Shown in pieces: positions 1 to 8,941 of a DNA stretch of 64,000 nucleotides. Source of the DNA: Streptomyces albogriseolus (GTDB taxonomy: Bacteria; Actinomycetota; Actinomycetes; Streptomycetales; Streptomycetaceae); the NCBI GenBank assembly GCA_014650475.1, contig BMVA01000014.1, positions 62,001 to 126,000 on the forward strand, written 5' to 3'. The notes under the pieces were generated by a model. That model was not told where the DNA came from and ran no database searches. It saw only the letters and a list, made by a program, of their open reading frames with translations. Within the stretch, counting starts at the first letter, position 1, and each line of letters opens with the position of its first letter. The translations under genes were made by a program, and so were the position numbers.

Positions 1-291
1 GACTGAGGCGGATGGTCGACCTACTGAGCACACCACCCTGACCGGCCCGTCCAGACGAGTTCCACCGCGTGAATCATGTACCGGCCGGAAGGGTGCAATT
101 CGAACGCCAGTGTCACCTCGTGTCTCCGGGGCCGCACGGGTCGATCGCGCCCAGCCTCGACACCGGTGCCCGAGTCGAAGGCGCGGACCGGCCTCCGTAC
201 ACGTCGCGCCTCTGTTGGCAGGGCATGATCAGACGCGATAGCCTGCCGGGCTGCCTTGTTGCGGAAGGCGGCAGAAGGGAGGGGAGCCCCC
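1..291. other. Upstream region without a recognisable gene
   Basis: No reading frame here has convincing coding character. The right end should hold the promoter of the nuclease-methylase operon. A TTGGCA at 215-220 followed 16 bases later by GATAGC at 237-242 is a weak sigma70-like candidate. A purine-rich ribosome binding site (AGGGAGGGG) lies just before the ATG at 292. Confidence 0.4.
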
Positions 292-1599
292 ATGCCGAAT
301 CACAGGTCCGTCATCGCCGAGGTTCGTGCCGCGATGCGTGCCGTCGGCTACACGATTCTGCAGGTCGAGCCGCGGCTTGAAAACTTGTCGAACCTTCGGC
401 CGGATGTACTGGCGTGGGCGTCGAATGCCGACGGGGAACTCGTGCCGTGGGCGGTTGTCGAGTACAAGAACAAGAAGCTCCGGCAGCCCGAGCTCGTCCT
501 TCCCTCCCTGGCGGGCAGCCGGGACCTGCTGGGTACGCTCGAGCACTACGCGGTGATCAATGGGCAGTGGTTCAAGGCCGACCGTGGTGTCCGTTCCTTG
601 CAGCCGGTCGACGGCCCGACTCCGCCCGAGCACGGCTCGCAAGGCTTGGTCACCGACCGGTCGCTGGCTACCTCCCTCCTGGTGCAACGTCTATGGTTCG
701 AGGCGGACCGTCTCCGCAACTCCGGGGTCTCAGCCGAGCGGTACTTTCCTTCCGGGGACGTCCTGACGTCGTCCCGAAATGGGAGGCCGGGTATCGAACT
801 GCCCGACGGTGGGTTCGTGCCGGTTCGGGCAGCCGTACTCTGGCGCGCGAAGCGGGATGCGTTGACCGAGTTCGCCTCTCGTGGCAGACACCGAGAGTTC
901 AGCTCACCCCGAGTGGTTGCCTCCGCCGTTTCGGCGCTGGTTGAGAAGCATCTGGCTGGCACCGTCTTGGATCCGTTCTGCGGAACCGGATCGTTCCTTT
1001 GGGCGGCCTTGGACTGTGCTGCGGAGCAAGGCGTCGCGCAGGAGTTCATCGGCTACGAATTCGACGCACAACTCGCCGAACTCGCGGCAGGGATCGGTCG
1101 GGACGCGCCGAGGCGCGTGGTGATCGAGAAGGGCGACTCCTTCCAGAGGGACTTCGCGGAAGCCGACGTGGTTGTCACGGCGCCACCTGTCGGTCTCTCC
1201 CTGGCCGACCGCCACCTTCTCCTGAACGGATCGACCACATCCGACGGCAATGTTGCAGCGCTGGACAAGTGTGTGCGGGCGCTGAAGCCCGGAGGACGCG
1301 CTGTCCTGCATATCGCTCACTCGTTCACCTTCGCGGACCGGTACGCGGCGTACAGGATGTTCCTGGCCGAGAACTTCCACGTAGCCGCTCTTATCGGGCT
1401 TCCGGCAGGAGCGATCACGGGCACCGGTGTCCGTTCCGTTCTCGTCGTCATCGACCGCACTGAGCCCGCGGAGACGCTGGTCGCCCATCTAGGTGAGGAC
1501 TGGGAGACGCAACTCGGCCCGGAAGGTCCCGGGCTGAATGCCGTCCTGGAGTTCGTCGACGCAGAAGACGACCGGCCACGTACCGCAGGACGGTCATGA
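292..1599 (+). CDS. PD-(D/E)xK nuclease fused to HsdM-like N6-adenine methylase with degenerate motif IV
   Basis: 435 residues, start ATG 292 chosen for the AGGGAGGGG ribosome binding site. An in-frame TTG at 256 is the alternative. Residues 37-59 read as a PD-(D/E)xK nuclease core: PD at 37-38, then EYK at 57-59 after a hydrophobic strand, as in HsdR N-terminal domains. Residues about 200-390 are an N6-adenine methylase fold: SAM motif I DPFCGTG at 227-233, and an HsdM-like tail (LPAG, then TGV around 371-380). Motif IV, normally (N/D/S)PP(Y/F), reads APPV at 297-300, so catalysis is doubtful. At 435 residues it is far shorter than type IIG enzymes, and the helicase of HsdR is absent. Its stop overlaps the next start (ATGA), implying coupling with the HsdS-like protein. 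I infer a DNA-targeting complex in which the methylase fold serves as scaffold. It could also be a decayed restriction-modification gene. Confidence 0.8.
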   Translation: MPNHRSVIAEVRAAMRAVGYTILQVEPRLENLSNLRPDVLAWASNADGELVPWAVVEYKNKKLRQPELVLPSLAGSRDLLGTLEHYAVINGQWFKADRGVRSLQPVDGPTPPEHGSQGLVTDRSLATSLLVQRLWFEADRLRNSGVSAERYFPSGDVLTSSRNGRPGIELPDGGFVPVRAAVLWRAKRDALTEFASRGRHREFSSPRVVASAVSALVEKHLAGTVLDPFCGTGSFLWAALDCAAEQGVAQEFIGYEFDAQLAELAAGIGRDAPRRVVIEKGDSFQRDFAEADVVVTAPPVGLSLADRHLLLNGSTTSDGNVAALDKCVRALKPGGRAVLHIAHSFTFADRYAAYRMFLAENFHVAALIGLPAGAITGTGVRSVLVVIDRTEPAETLVAHLGEDWETQLGPEGPGLNAVLEFVDAEDDRPRTAGRS

Positions 1600-2765
1600 G
1601 CAGCTTCTTGACAGTTGATCTGCGGGGCGAGGCCGACTGGGATCCAGGACGCCTGGTTGGTTCCGCCTTCGCTTGGCCGGCAGCGGCGCCGGTGGTCCCA
1701 TTGCGGGAACTCGTTACCACTGTCCGGGCGGGGAGTGTCGCAACCGCTGGTTCCCCGGTCATCACGCCCGCCAGCCTGGTGGCGCGCACCGGGGCAATTC
1801 GGCGGCGGAGCACCAAGTACCAAGGCAAGGCATTCACCGTCGGGACGCGCGGCCTTCGGCGTGGTGATGTCCTGGTGCCGCCCTCGCCGTCCGGGCCGGC
1901 CGTTCTTGTCGACGACCGGCTGAACGGTGCGCTCCTCTCATCCCGATTCATAGCCCTCCGGCCTCTCGACCCGATGCTTTCCCGGTGGATCTGGGCCGTG
2001 TTGAACTCGCGGGCGGGACAGGCTCGCCGGGCGTCGCTGGCGACAGGTACCACCACGGCGTCCGTGAAGATGCCGGATTTGCTGGAGATGGGCGTGCCCC
2101 TGCCGCCCCTAGTGGAGGTCCAGCGGCTTGACGGAGTGCTGGCTTCGATCGAGGCGGGAACGCATCGCGAGGAGGAGCCGTCGGAGTCGACGTGGTGGGT
2201 CACGGCTGACCTTCGGCTCCGGGACGACTGGGGGATCATGCTCGCCACTCCTCGTCCCGAGCTCCTGGAGGACGGCGAACCGCTCGGTTCCTTCGTACGC
2301 GAGATGAGGCCGTCCCGCTCAACCCGCGGCTTCGAGGTACCGACGGAACTGCCGGGCACGCTACCGGTCGTGGACGTCAGTGTCCTGGGGGGTCGTCCGA
2401 CCCGGCGATGGGCCGCGCCGCAGTCCACCGCCGTCACCCTCATCACCCCGGGCGACCTCCTGATCTCCCGGGTGGGCGAGTACTCGTACGCCACCGTCGC
2501 ACAACGCCCGGCCGTCGCGGATCCGGGCATCTTCGTCCTCCGGCTGCATGACCAGTCACAAGGACCTGTGCTCGCGCACTTCCTGAACGGGCGCGAGGGG
2601 CAGACCAGGAGGCGCATGTTCTTGCGGGGCATGACGGTTCCGTCCTTGCGGAGGGCGGACATCGAGAGATTCCCAATCCCGTCAGAAGCCCTCGAGTTCG
2701 AAGGAGACGTCGATCCGGACGTGGGGTTGGCGGACCAATTGGAGCAGGTCTTGTGGACGGCATGA
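1596..2765 (+). CDS. HsdS-like DNA specificity subunit (two target-recognition domains)
   Basis: 389 residues. It has the two-fold organisation of type I restriction specificity subunits. Each half is a target-recognition domain ending in the family-typical segment: GQARRASLATGTTTASVKM then PLPPL around 141-172, and GQTRRRMFLRGMTVPSL then IPSEA around 335-364. The long central helix that normally separates the repeats is short (about 173-192), so spacing between half-sites may be unusual. The start overlaps the upstream stop as ATGA, and the downstream gene begins with a second ATGA overlap, so the three genes form one operon. Expected role: sequence-specific DNA recognition for the upstream nuclease-methylase protein. 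The target sequence cannot be predicted. Confidence 0.85.
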   Translation: MSSFLTVDLRGEADWDPGRLVGSAFAWPAAAPVVPLRELVTTVRAGSVATAGSPVITPASLVARTGAIRRRSTKYQGKAFTVGTRGLRRGDVLVPPSPSGPAVLVDDRLNGALLSSRFIALRPLDPMLSRWIWAVLNSRAGQARRASLATGTTTASVKMPDLLEMGVPLPPLVEVQRLDGVLASIEAGTHREEEPSESTWWVTADLRLRDDWGIMLATPRPELLEDGEPLGSFVREMRPSRSTRGFEVPTELPGTLPVVDVSVLGGRPTRRWAAPQSTAVTLITPGDLLISRVGEYSYATVAQRPAVADPGIFVLRLHDQSQGPVLAHFLNGREGQTRRRMFLRGMTVPSLRRADIERFPIPSEALEFEGDVDPDVGLADQLEQVLWTA

Positions 2766-3703
2766 GCTGCACACTTTCGCCCCTCGTCTACGCCGAGTTG
2801 TACCGGTTGCTTGCCGCGGACAAGCAGCGGTACGACGACATCGAAGAGCGGCTGAGCGAGGTCGGGTACGCCCCCGCGTGGCTGAGTACCGCTGCCGACG
2901 CCTACGACGAGTACTGGGCGATGCAGTTGGAACTGGCCGGCGCGGAAGGCGTCGGGCACATCTCGGTTGGGAGTTCCGAGCATGCCCTCCTGGCTACCTG
3001 GATACTGGCCGGCCTTCGCAACACAGGCGACGACAACACACTGAGTTCGGCGCTCAGGGCGAACGTCTATAGGCGTGCGATCAGCGAAGTTCCCGATCTA
3101 AAGATGCCTCTGCCATCGGTCCTCAACCCGGTCATATACGGGTGGACCCTCGGCAAAGTCGTCAGCCTGAGTTCGACTGATGTACCAGTCGAACCCGTCG
3201 CTCTGGCGAGCATGCCTGACGACGATAGCCTCGTCGCGGCGTACCTCGGGCTCGTCAACCACGTCCTTGCGCTGGAGGGCATGGCCGAGCCGTGGCCCGA
3301 GATGATGCAGACGTCCACTTACTGGCGTGGTTACGGGATCGCAGAGGCACTGAAACCGGAGGCTGGGGATGGCGGACGAGCACTTCTGGAACTGCTAGCG
3401 GAATCGCGGCCCTTGCTCTCACAGCCAGTCTTCTCCCAGCTCAACAATCACTTCAGCCGCTTTGGGGCGCGCCGGAACGCCCTGTCACACGTCACGGACG
3501 ATGCGCGTCGTCCAGAACGGTTCGTGGAAGTCGTCGAAGACACGCACGGCTGGGAGCACCTGCGGGTGACCCTCCGTGGGCTCACGCAGTTCGTCTGCCA
3601 GGAGGTCTCTCGCCTGCTGTACGAGGAAGACCCACCACCAGCTCTTCGAAACGATCCGTGGAGGTACCTAGTGAGGGAGATGCCTACGGAGTGGTGGGCT
3701 TAG
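2762..3703 (+). CDS. Uncharacterised protein with HEPN-type Rx4H motif (putative RNase effector)
   Basis: 313 residues. I chose ATG 2762 because it overlaps the upstream stop as ATGA. An in-frame GTG at 2753 is the alternative. The protein is helical and acidic without membrane segments. No family is recognisable along most of it. Near the C-terminus, residues 238-243 read RNALSH, an exact Rx4H motif with Asn after Arg, preceded and followed by predicted amphipathic helices. That is the active-site signature of HEPN ribonucleases, including the PrrC/RloC anticodon nucleases encoded within type I restriction loci. Sitting third in the nuclease-methylase/HsdS operon, it could be a toxin or abortive-infection effector. 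The HEPN call rests on one motif plus context. Confidence 0.6.
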   Translation: MSCTLSPLVYAELYRLLAADKQRYDDIEERLSEVGYAPAWLSTAADAYDEYWAMQLELAGAEGVGHISVGSSEHALLATWILAGLRNTGDDNTLSSALRANVYRRAISEVPDLKMPLPSVLNPVIYGWTLGKVVSLSSTDVPVEPVALASMPDDDSLVAAYLGLVNHVLALEGMAEPWPEMMQTSTYWRGYGIAEALKPEAGDGGRALLELLAESRPLLSQPVFSQLNNHFSRFGARRNALSHVTDDARRPERFVEVVEDTHGWEHLRVTLRGLTQFVCQEVSRLLYEEDPPPALRNDPWRYLVREMPTEWWA

Positions 3704-3961
3704 AGGCGTGCTACGAGAGTATGAAAGCTGAATGCCCACGGCGTCAGAGAACTGAGCAGTCCGAAGGGCGAGGGCGGCTGGAACAGGCTGTCCGCGAGGC
3801 TCGCAACATCGCCCGCCAAAGCCTGCTCAACAGCACCATCTCCGATTCAAGGGCTGGGCGCCGATATGCCAGACCGCGAGCCGTCGCCGGACTACACATA
3901 CGGCTCATGGCGGATGTGATCGCCTCGGGCGCCACGTCTCGGAACACCACGGCTGGATGAC
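3704..3961. other. Convergent intergenic stretch
   Basis: This lies between the ends of the HEPN-like gene and the convergent ATPase gene. An open frame from ATG 3721 to 3960 (79 codons, plus strand) exists but lacks a clear ribosome binding site or family resemblance. No strong terminator hairpin was found. Confidence 0.35.
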
Positions 3962-6900
3962 CTATCTATCCTCCTCAAGTTGGTAGACCCGGCTGTGCGC
4001 CCCTCTGATTCCCGTGACCGTCACGCTACTACTCGGACGGCAAGTCAGTTGCTGGAGCGGCTGCGGGATGATGCGTACGGAGACGGGACCGGTTCCGGCC
4101 TCCAGCCCCGAGACGATGACGAGGAAGAAATCGTCGTTCTCCGCTGCTCGCTGGAACTCCGCAGGCGTCAGCAGCACCGTGTCCGGCTCGGCGTCCTTAT
4201 ATGCCTTGAGTTCGTAGAATCGCGATAGTGCGTCCACCGCGTCGGCGCCGAGGCCGCGTTGGGCCCGTAGGTCGCGCAGCCAGTCGTCGTCGGTGGCGAG
4301 TGCCTTGCGCACCACGTCCAGAGCCACCTTTTCCTGCTCCGTGCCCGTGTAGGGGCGCGGTGGCGTGTGCTGTTGGGGGATCGCCGATCCGGCGCGGGGC
4401 TGCGGCAGGCCGGACGTACCCGAGGTGTACCCGCTCGGCCGTGCGCTGGGCGCGCCCGCAGCCGAGGGCTTCGGCGGCGTGATGATGCCGCTCGGATCGA
4501 CGAGTCGGAGCCTGCCGGGGTCGACGAGCCTCCGCGGTGGAGCGGCGGGGGGCACGGGCGGGGCTGCCGGCCCGGCGGGCGGTGGTGTGCTGGGAGCAGG
4601 CAGCAGGATCACTGCCGTCGGTTGGGTACCGGGCACTGTGCTGGCCTCCGCTTTGAACGCGGCACGGCGTTGGTCCACCTCGTTTCCGAGTTCCCGGAGC
4701 CGTCGTTCGCGTTCGGCCTCCGCCGCTTCCCGGTCGCGCCGCACCTGGTCGTCGGCAAGGCTCAGTTGTACGGCCGTACGGCCCTTCTCGGCCTGGTCAC
4801 ACGCCGCTCCCCAGGCGAGGGCCACCTCGCGGCGGCTGCCCGGAAACCGGGCGGCGATCGACCGGCCCACCCCGGATGTACGTTTCAGAGCGGCAGTGTC
4901 ACGTACGTACAACGTGCCCGAGGACCAGTCGATCCCGGCGTCCACGGGCACGTGCACCGTCTCGCCCATGTCCGGAAGATCGAGGCGGCAGGCCAGGTGA
5001 GGGGCGATGCATACAGTCAGGTCAGCCAGCTGGTCCCACGAGCAGTCCAGGGACTGCGCAACGCTCGCGGCGTTGCGCTGCAGGTCCTCGCGGAGATGGG
5101 TGACGGCTGACCGGACCAGCGCTGTGGCGTCCGGGTCCGCCGGGGCCGGGCCAGGGCTGTACACGGAGACATGCTCTGCGGCGAGCTCGCTCACGCGCAG
5201 GGCTCCGATCAACGGTCGGAACTGCTCCAATTCGGCTCCTGGGCACCACACCGCCCGTTCCCGGCCCAGCGCCTCGGCTACCACCGGGTCTTCGACGGCG
5301 TACACGGGCCGCTTGCTTCGCCAGCCCTGGGTCGTCCAAAGAGGGAGGCGTCCCAGGCGCTTGGCCGTCAACGCGCCGGGATGAGCACGGCCCAGAGCGG
5401 CGAGCATCTTCAGGGTCTCCAGGACGATGGACTGGGTCGTCCCGTCCGGCTCGTCCCGACCCTGCTTCCGGTCCTGCTGTGCCAGCTCCTTGATCACGGC
5501 CGTGGCGTCGTCCACAGTCGGCAGGCGCACTGCGAGCCGCTGCCAGAACTCCTCGCTGCCTGGAAACGTGGGAGCGAACGCACGGAGCGGACCGAAGAGC
5601 GGCGCTCCGCGCAGGCACTGGCTCGGCCGGCGCCATCCGGAGTCCGTGAGGACGAGGCCGCTCCCCTCGCCGAATGCCCGGAGGACCGAGCTCAGGGGCA
5701 TCTCCCCCGAGGCTCTCTCGCCACGGCCGAAGGCGCGCTCGGCCAGGGCTTGGTAGAGGATCAGCGCCGCGGGCACATCCCTGTCGCCGCCCTCTTCCTC
5801 CCGTCGGCGCAGGCGCTGCAGACATTCCACGAGGTCCTCGGTGCTGGCCTCTGCAGAAATGCCCAGGGCGCGCAGCACATCACTGCGTCTGCCGACCAGT
5901 TGCTGGATCTCGGGATGGAGGAATCGCTCGTCGTCCGCCCCGTACACCGCGACCGTGCCGGTGGTTCGCATGCGGAGTCGAGTCGGGGCGGAAGTTGCGC
6001 CGTTACCGGCGTCCAGCCATGGTGTGTCGCGCAACTGCCAGAGCCAGAAAGCTGCGGTCCTGCCCCGGTTCTGCCATGCGTAGTAGTCGTAGACAGCATC
6101 CACCTCGTCGTGGTCGGAAAAGCGGCTCCATGCCCGCCCGAGGACATGAAACAGCGCTGCCGCCCTGCGCCTGCGGAGCTGCGGGTCCTGCTCCGCCGCT
6201 ATGCCAGAGGCGACGGCACGTAGGTCGGGGCTTTCGTAGTCGTCGAGCGTGAAGGTCGCTTCCAGAACGCGCAGGGCATCAGTGCGTGCTCGAGGTCCCG
6301 AGATAACTTCCGCCGGCACCCCCTTCGGGCTCTGCGCGAAGCGTTCCCGCGCCCCCGGGTGCCTGCGCAACCTGGGCGCGGTCTCCGCGCCCAGGAGCCT
6401 CAGGAACTTACGGGCGCCCATCCCAGCGCCGCCGCGCTGCAGGACCTCGGCATACCGAGGCCGCAGCCACACCAACCCGGCCGTGCGACCGGCGGCAAAG
6501 GCGAAGCTCTCCTCGCGTTCCGAACTGTCCAGTCGGGCGGGTAGGTACGCCCGGGCGGGAGCAACGTCGATGTCTTCACGCTTTCCGGCCCGGTCGTAGC
6601 GATGCCCCTGCAGCCGGATTGCATGGCCCACGTCCCGCCCCAAGGTCTCACGCTCGTGGTCCGGCACACGTGCGAACCCGTCGCGCAGTTCGATGAGCTG
6701 GTCATCTGTCAGCCGCAGTGCATTCGGGCCGCCGCTCCCCGCCGCGCCGATGGCCGCGAGGCGCCGGATCACGGCCACCGCGTCCGCGTCGGTCAGCAGC
6801 GCCTCCCGCTTACGGAGCCATGTCCTCACCGACCACACCTCGTCGGTGTCGGCGAGGAATGCCGGATGGACTTCCCGGGAGAATCCGAGACTGGCGCCGA

Positions 6901-8542
6901 GGCCCCGCGGGGCGTCGGTGAACACCGCTGGCTCCGCCGGCCGGGGCACACGGTGACGGCCCCCTGAGCTGTCCACGAGCCAGCGGCTCGACAGCAAGGA
7001 AGAGTAGACATTCGAGGCAAGTCCCACCGCGGCGAGGCGGATGTTCGCCTGCGGCGACCGGGTCTCGTCGTCGAGGAGGCGCAACGCGTCGTAAAGGTCC
7101 ACCGTCACGGGAACCGCACTGTCGTGGTTCTCCCAGTCCGCCAGCACCTCGCGCCATCGACCGTCCTCGTCCCGCGCCACCTTGGGCAGCACGGCGGTCC
7201 GCTCGGCGACGCGGGAGATCTCTTCTTCGGTGACCACGCCCACCAGCGTCTCGTCCTCCACCGCGAGATCATCCAGGCCAAGCGGCCCATACCCCGGGAC
7301 GTCCAGAACGAGACCGTGGGACACGCCCGCCCTGGCACGGTCGAGGAGTAGTCGCTCCAGCGCGGCGACCGGGTCGCGGGAGTCGCGCACGTCGTCGGGG
7401 AGCGGCACGGCGCGCCAGGCCCGTGCCGGATCCCGCCGAAACTGCCACAGGGCGGCGGCCGTCCACAGGTCACCCACCAGTTCATGCAGTGCGCGGTTCC
7501 ACGGGGTGTCGTCGAGCGCCTGACGGCTGGCGATCGGATCGAACTGGGCGCTGATACAGAGGGACAGAGCGGTGTCCGCGACCGGAAGACCGGCGTAGAT
7601 CCGCCCAGCGTCATCGGGGCCGAGAGGAAGAGCCACAGCGATTGCGGTGGTGGACCCCACCGCCTTGTGAGACCGGGTGATCCCGAAGGGGCTGGGAACG
7701 GTCGTACGGCAGATCAACCACCGGGACCCGTCACCGGCGCGTACCTCGCCGGTCTCCACCTCGGCGCTCTGCCCGCCCACCACGGCCTCGAACGGCTCGC
7801 CGGTCTCACGGTCGAGCGCCAGCCGGTGCCGGACACGGCCTTGCTCGTCCAGGTGCGTGACGCTGCCGACACTGTCGAGGAAGAGCAGCGCGCTGTCTCC
7901 CCACGCGGCAAGCCACGCGTCCACCTCGTCCGCGCCGAGCACGCCCGGCTCTAGTGGAACCCGTAGAACCGTCCAGTTGTCGCCCGCGAACCAGTCAGGC
8001 GACGGGAACGGCCTGGCCACGGCGATGTCAGGATCGCCGACCCGGAACCGGTAATGCCCGCAGTGAACCTCCAGATGCGGGGAGAGGGACTGGAGGGTCA
8101 TCAGGCCGATCCCGAACCTACCGGTGGATTCCGCCTGCTCTGCCTTGCTCGTCAGCCAGGGCATCGCCAGGGCCAAAACGTCCGGCAACCGTACGGGACT
8201 GCCGTTGTGGGCGACGAGGAGTTCACATCCCCACATCAGAATGCGTACGTCCGTGGCGCCGAGGTCCTCGGCGTTCTGCACGATCTCCGAGAGCCCCTGG
8301 AGACGGTCGCTCGACAAAATCCCCGCGTGATCTCGGGTACGTCTCAACGCGTGCCGTACTTGGCCGTCCAGTCGCGCGAACCGGCTGCCGAGTCGCTCGA
8401 CCGCCGCCTCAGTCGCCGCCTCACCCTCCGGCTCCGGTACGACGGCTCCTTTTGGGATGCCCTCCATGGAGAAGAGCGCATCGGCGGACGCAATTGCCTG
8501 CTCCACCGCAGCCGTTCGGCGCACCGCATCCCCCGTGCTCAT
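3962..8542 (-). CDS. Sacsin/Hsp90-like ATPase with C-terminal NO VEIN (DUF3883-like) domain
   Basis: 1526 residues. I chose ATG at 8542, preceded by GGGGG about 6 bases upstream. A frame open to 8599 gives up to 19 more residues. The N-terminal domain carries GHKL ATPase boxes of the sacsin/Hsp90 type: EIVQNAED (Glu86, Asn90), AHNGSP (about 112-117) and TGRFGIGL (about 140-147). A very long central part has no recognised family. A proline-rich, low-complexity linker follows (about 1350-1430). The last 100 residues resemble the NO VEIN/DUF3883 domain, with FYELKAYK supplying an ExK pair like PD-(D/E)xK nucleases. Such giant ATPases occur in defence islands, but no function is established for this one. 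It is convergent with the three-gene operon, so co-function is inferred from proximity only. Confidence 0.75.
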   Translation of the reverse strand: MSTGDAVRRTAAVEQAIASADALFSMEGIPKGAVVPEPEGEAATEAAVERLGSRFARLDGQVRHALRRTRDHAGILSSDRLQGLSEIVQNAEDLGATDVRILMWGCELLVAHNGSPVRLPDVLALAMPWLTSKAEQAESTGRFGIGLMTLQSLSPHLEVHCGHYRFRVGDPDIAVARPFPSPDWFAGDNWTVLRVPLEPGVLGADEVDAWLAAWGDSALLFLDSVGSVTHLDEQGRVRHRLALDRETGEPFEAVVGGQSAEVETGEVRAGDGSRWLICRTTVPSPFGITRSHKAVGSTTAIAVALPLGPDDAGRIYAGLPVADTALSLCISAQFDPIASRQALDDTPWNRALHELVGDLWTAAALWQFRRDPARAWRAVPLPDDVRDSRDPVAALERLLLDRARAGVSHGLVLDVPGYGPLGLDDLAVEDETLVGVVTEEEISRVAERTAVLPKVARDEDGRWREVLADWENHDSAVPVTVDLYDALRLLDDETRSPQANIRLAAVGLASNVYSSLLSSRWLVDSSGGRHRVPRPAEPAVFTDAPRGLGASLGFSREVHPAFLADTDEVWSVRTWLRKREALLTDADAVAVIRRLAAIGAAGSGGPNALRLTDDQLIELRDGFARVPDHERETLGRDVGHAIRLQGHRYDRAGKREDIDVAPARAYLPARLDSSEREESFAFAAGRTAGLVWLRPRYAEVLQRGGAGMGARKFLRLLGAETAPRLRRHPGARERFAQSPKGVPAEVISGPRARTDALRVLEATFTLDDYESPDLRAVASGIAAEQDPQLRRRRAAALFHVLGRAWSRFSDHDEVDAVYDYYAWQNRGRTAAFWLWQLRDTPWLDAGNGATSAPTRLRMRTTGTVAVYGADDERFLHPEIQQLVGRRSDVLRALGISAEASTEDLVECLQRLRRREEEGGDRDVPAALILYQALAERAFGRGERASGEMPLSSVLRAFGEGSGLVLTDSGWRRPSQCLRGAPLFGPLRAFAPTFPGSEEFWQRLAVRLPTVDDATAVIKELAQQDRKQGRDEPDGTTQSIVLETLKMLAALGRAHPGALTAKRLGRLPLWTTQGWRSKRPVYAVEDPVVAEALGRERAVWCPGAELEQFRPLIGALRVSELAAEHVSVYSPGPAPADPDATALVRSAVTHLREDLQRNAASVAQSLDCSWDQLADLTVCIAPHLACRLDLPDMGETVHVPVDAGIDWSSGTLYVRDTAALKRTSGVGRSIAARFPGSRREVALAWGAACDQAEKGRTAVQLSLADDQVRRDREAAEAERERRLRELGNEVDQRRAAFKAEASTVPGTQPTAVILLPAPSTPPPAGPAAPPVPPAAPPRRLVDPGRLRLVDPSGIITPPKPSAAGAPSARPSGYTSGTSGLPQPRAGSAIPQQHTPPRPYTGTEQEKVALDVVRKALATDDDWLRDLRAQRGLGADAVDALSRFYELKAYKDAEPDTVLLTPAEFQRAAENDDFFLVIVSGLEAGTGPVSVRIIPQPLQQLTCRPSSSVTVTGIRGAHSRVYQLEEDR

Positions 8543-8599
8543 CTGCGCCCCCACGTACCTCGACACTCCCTGCGACACAGGGTAACGAGGCCAGCGCAA

Positions 8600-8941
8600 T
8601 CACCACACGTCTATCCGAGACCTGTCGCCGTATAGCTCAAGTCCATAGAGCAGACCTAACGCGCTACTCGACGGGCTGAGCCCGAAAAGTCGATTGGCCC
8701 GCGCCATCCGGTCCTAGCACGACCACCTCACACTCCGTCAGGAACAGCGTCGAACGAGCGTCAAGACATGCCTTGAACCGGTCCCTGACGGAGTTGAGCA
8801 GAGCGTTCTGGACTCACGCTCCCGTTGTGAAACCGCAGGTGAACCACGCGGCGACTACCTACAGCAGGCTCCACGCGGTGAACTTCGGAAAACAGGTCGA
8901 GCACCGTCGAGCACACCTGAAGAACCCGATAAAACCGCAGG
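8600..8941. other. Probable island/core junction, no gene
   Basis: No coding region is supported here. The stretch should contain the promoter of the minus-strand sacsin-like gene. An 11-base direct repeat AAACCGCAGGT occurs at 8830-8840 and 8932-8942, the second copy touching the stop codon of the TrmA-like gene. A short tandem GTCGAGCAC lies near 8897-8914. The conserved core gene order starts immediately to the right, so the boundary of the accessory segment most likely falls here. Confidence 0.4.

Noticed and set aside
1-380. Small frames on both strands at the left edge
   Set aside because: No start signal or conserved motif; they overlap the real nuclease-methylase start.
3721-3960. 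79-codon frame after the HEPN-like gene
   Set aside because: No ribosome binding site, no family match, and composition not clearly coding.
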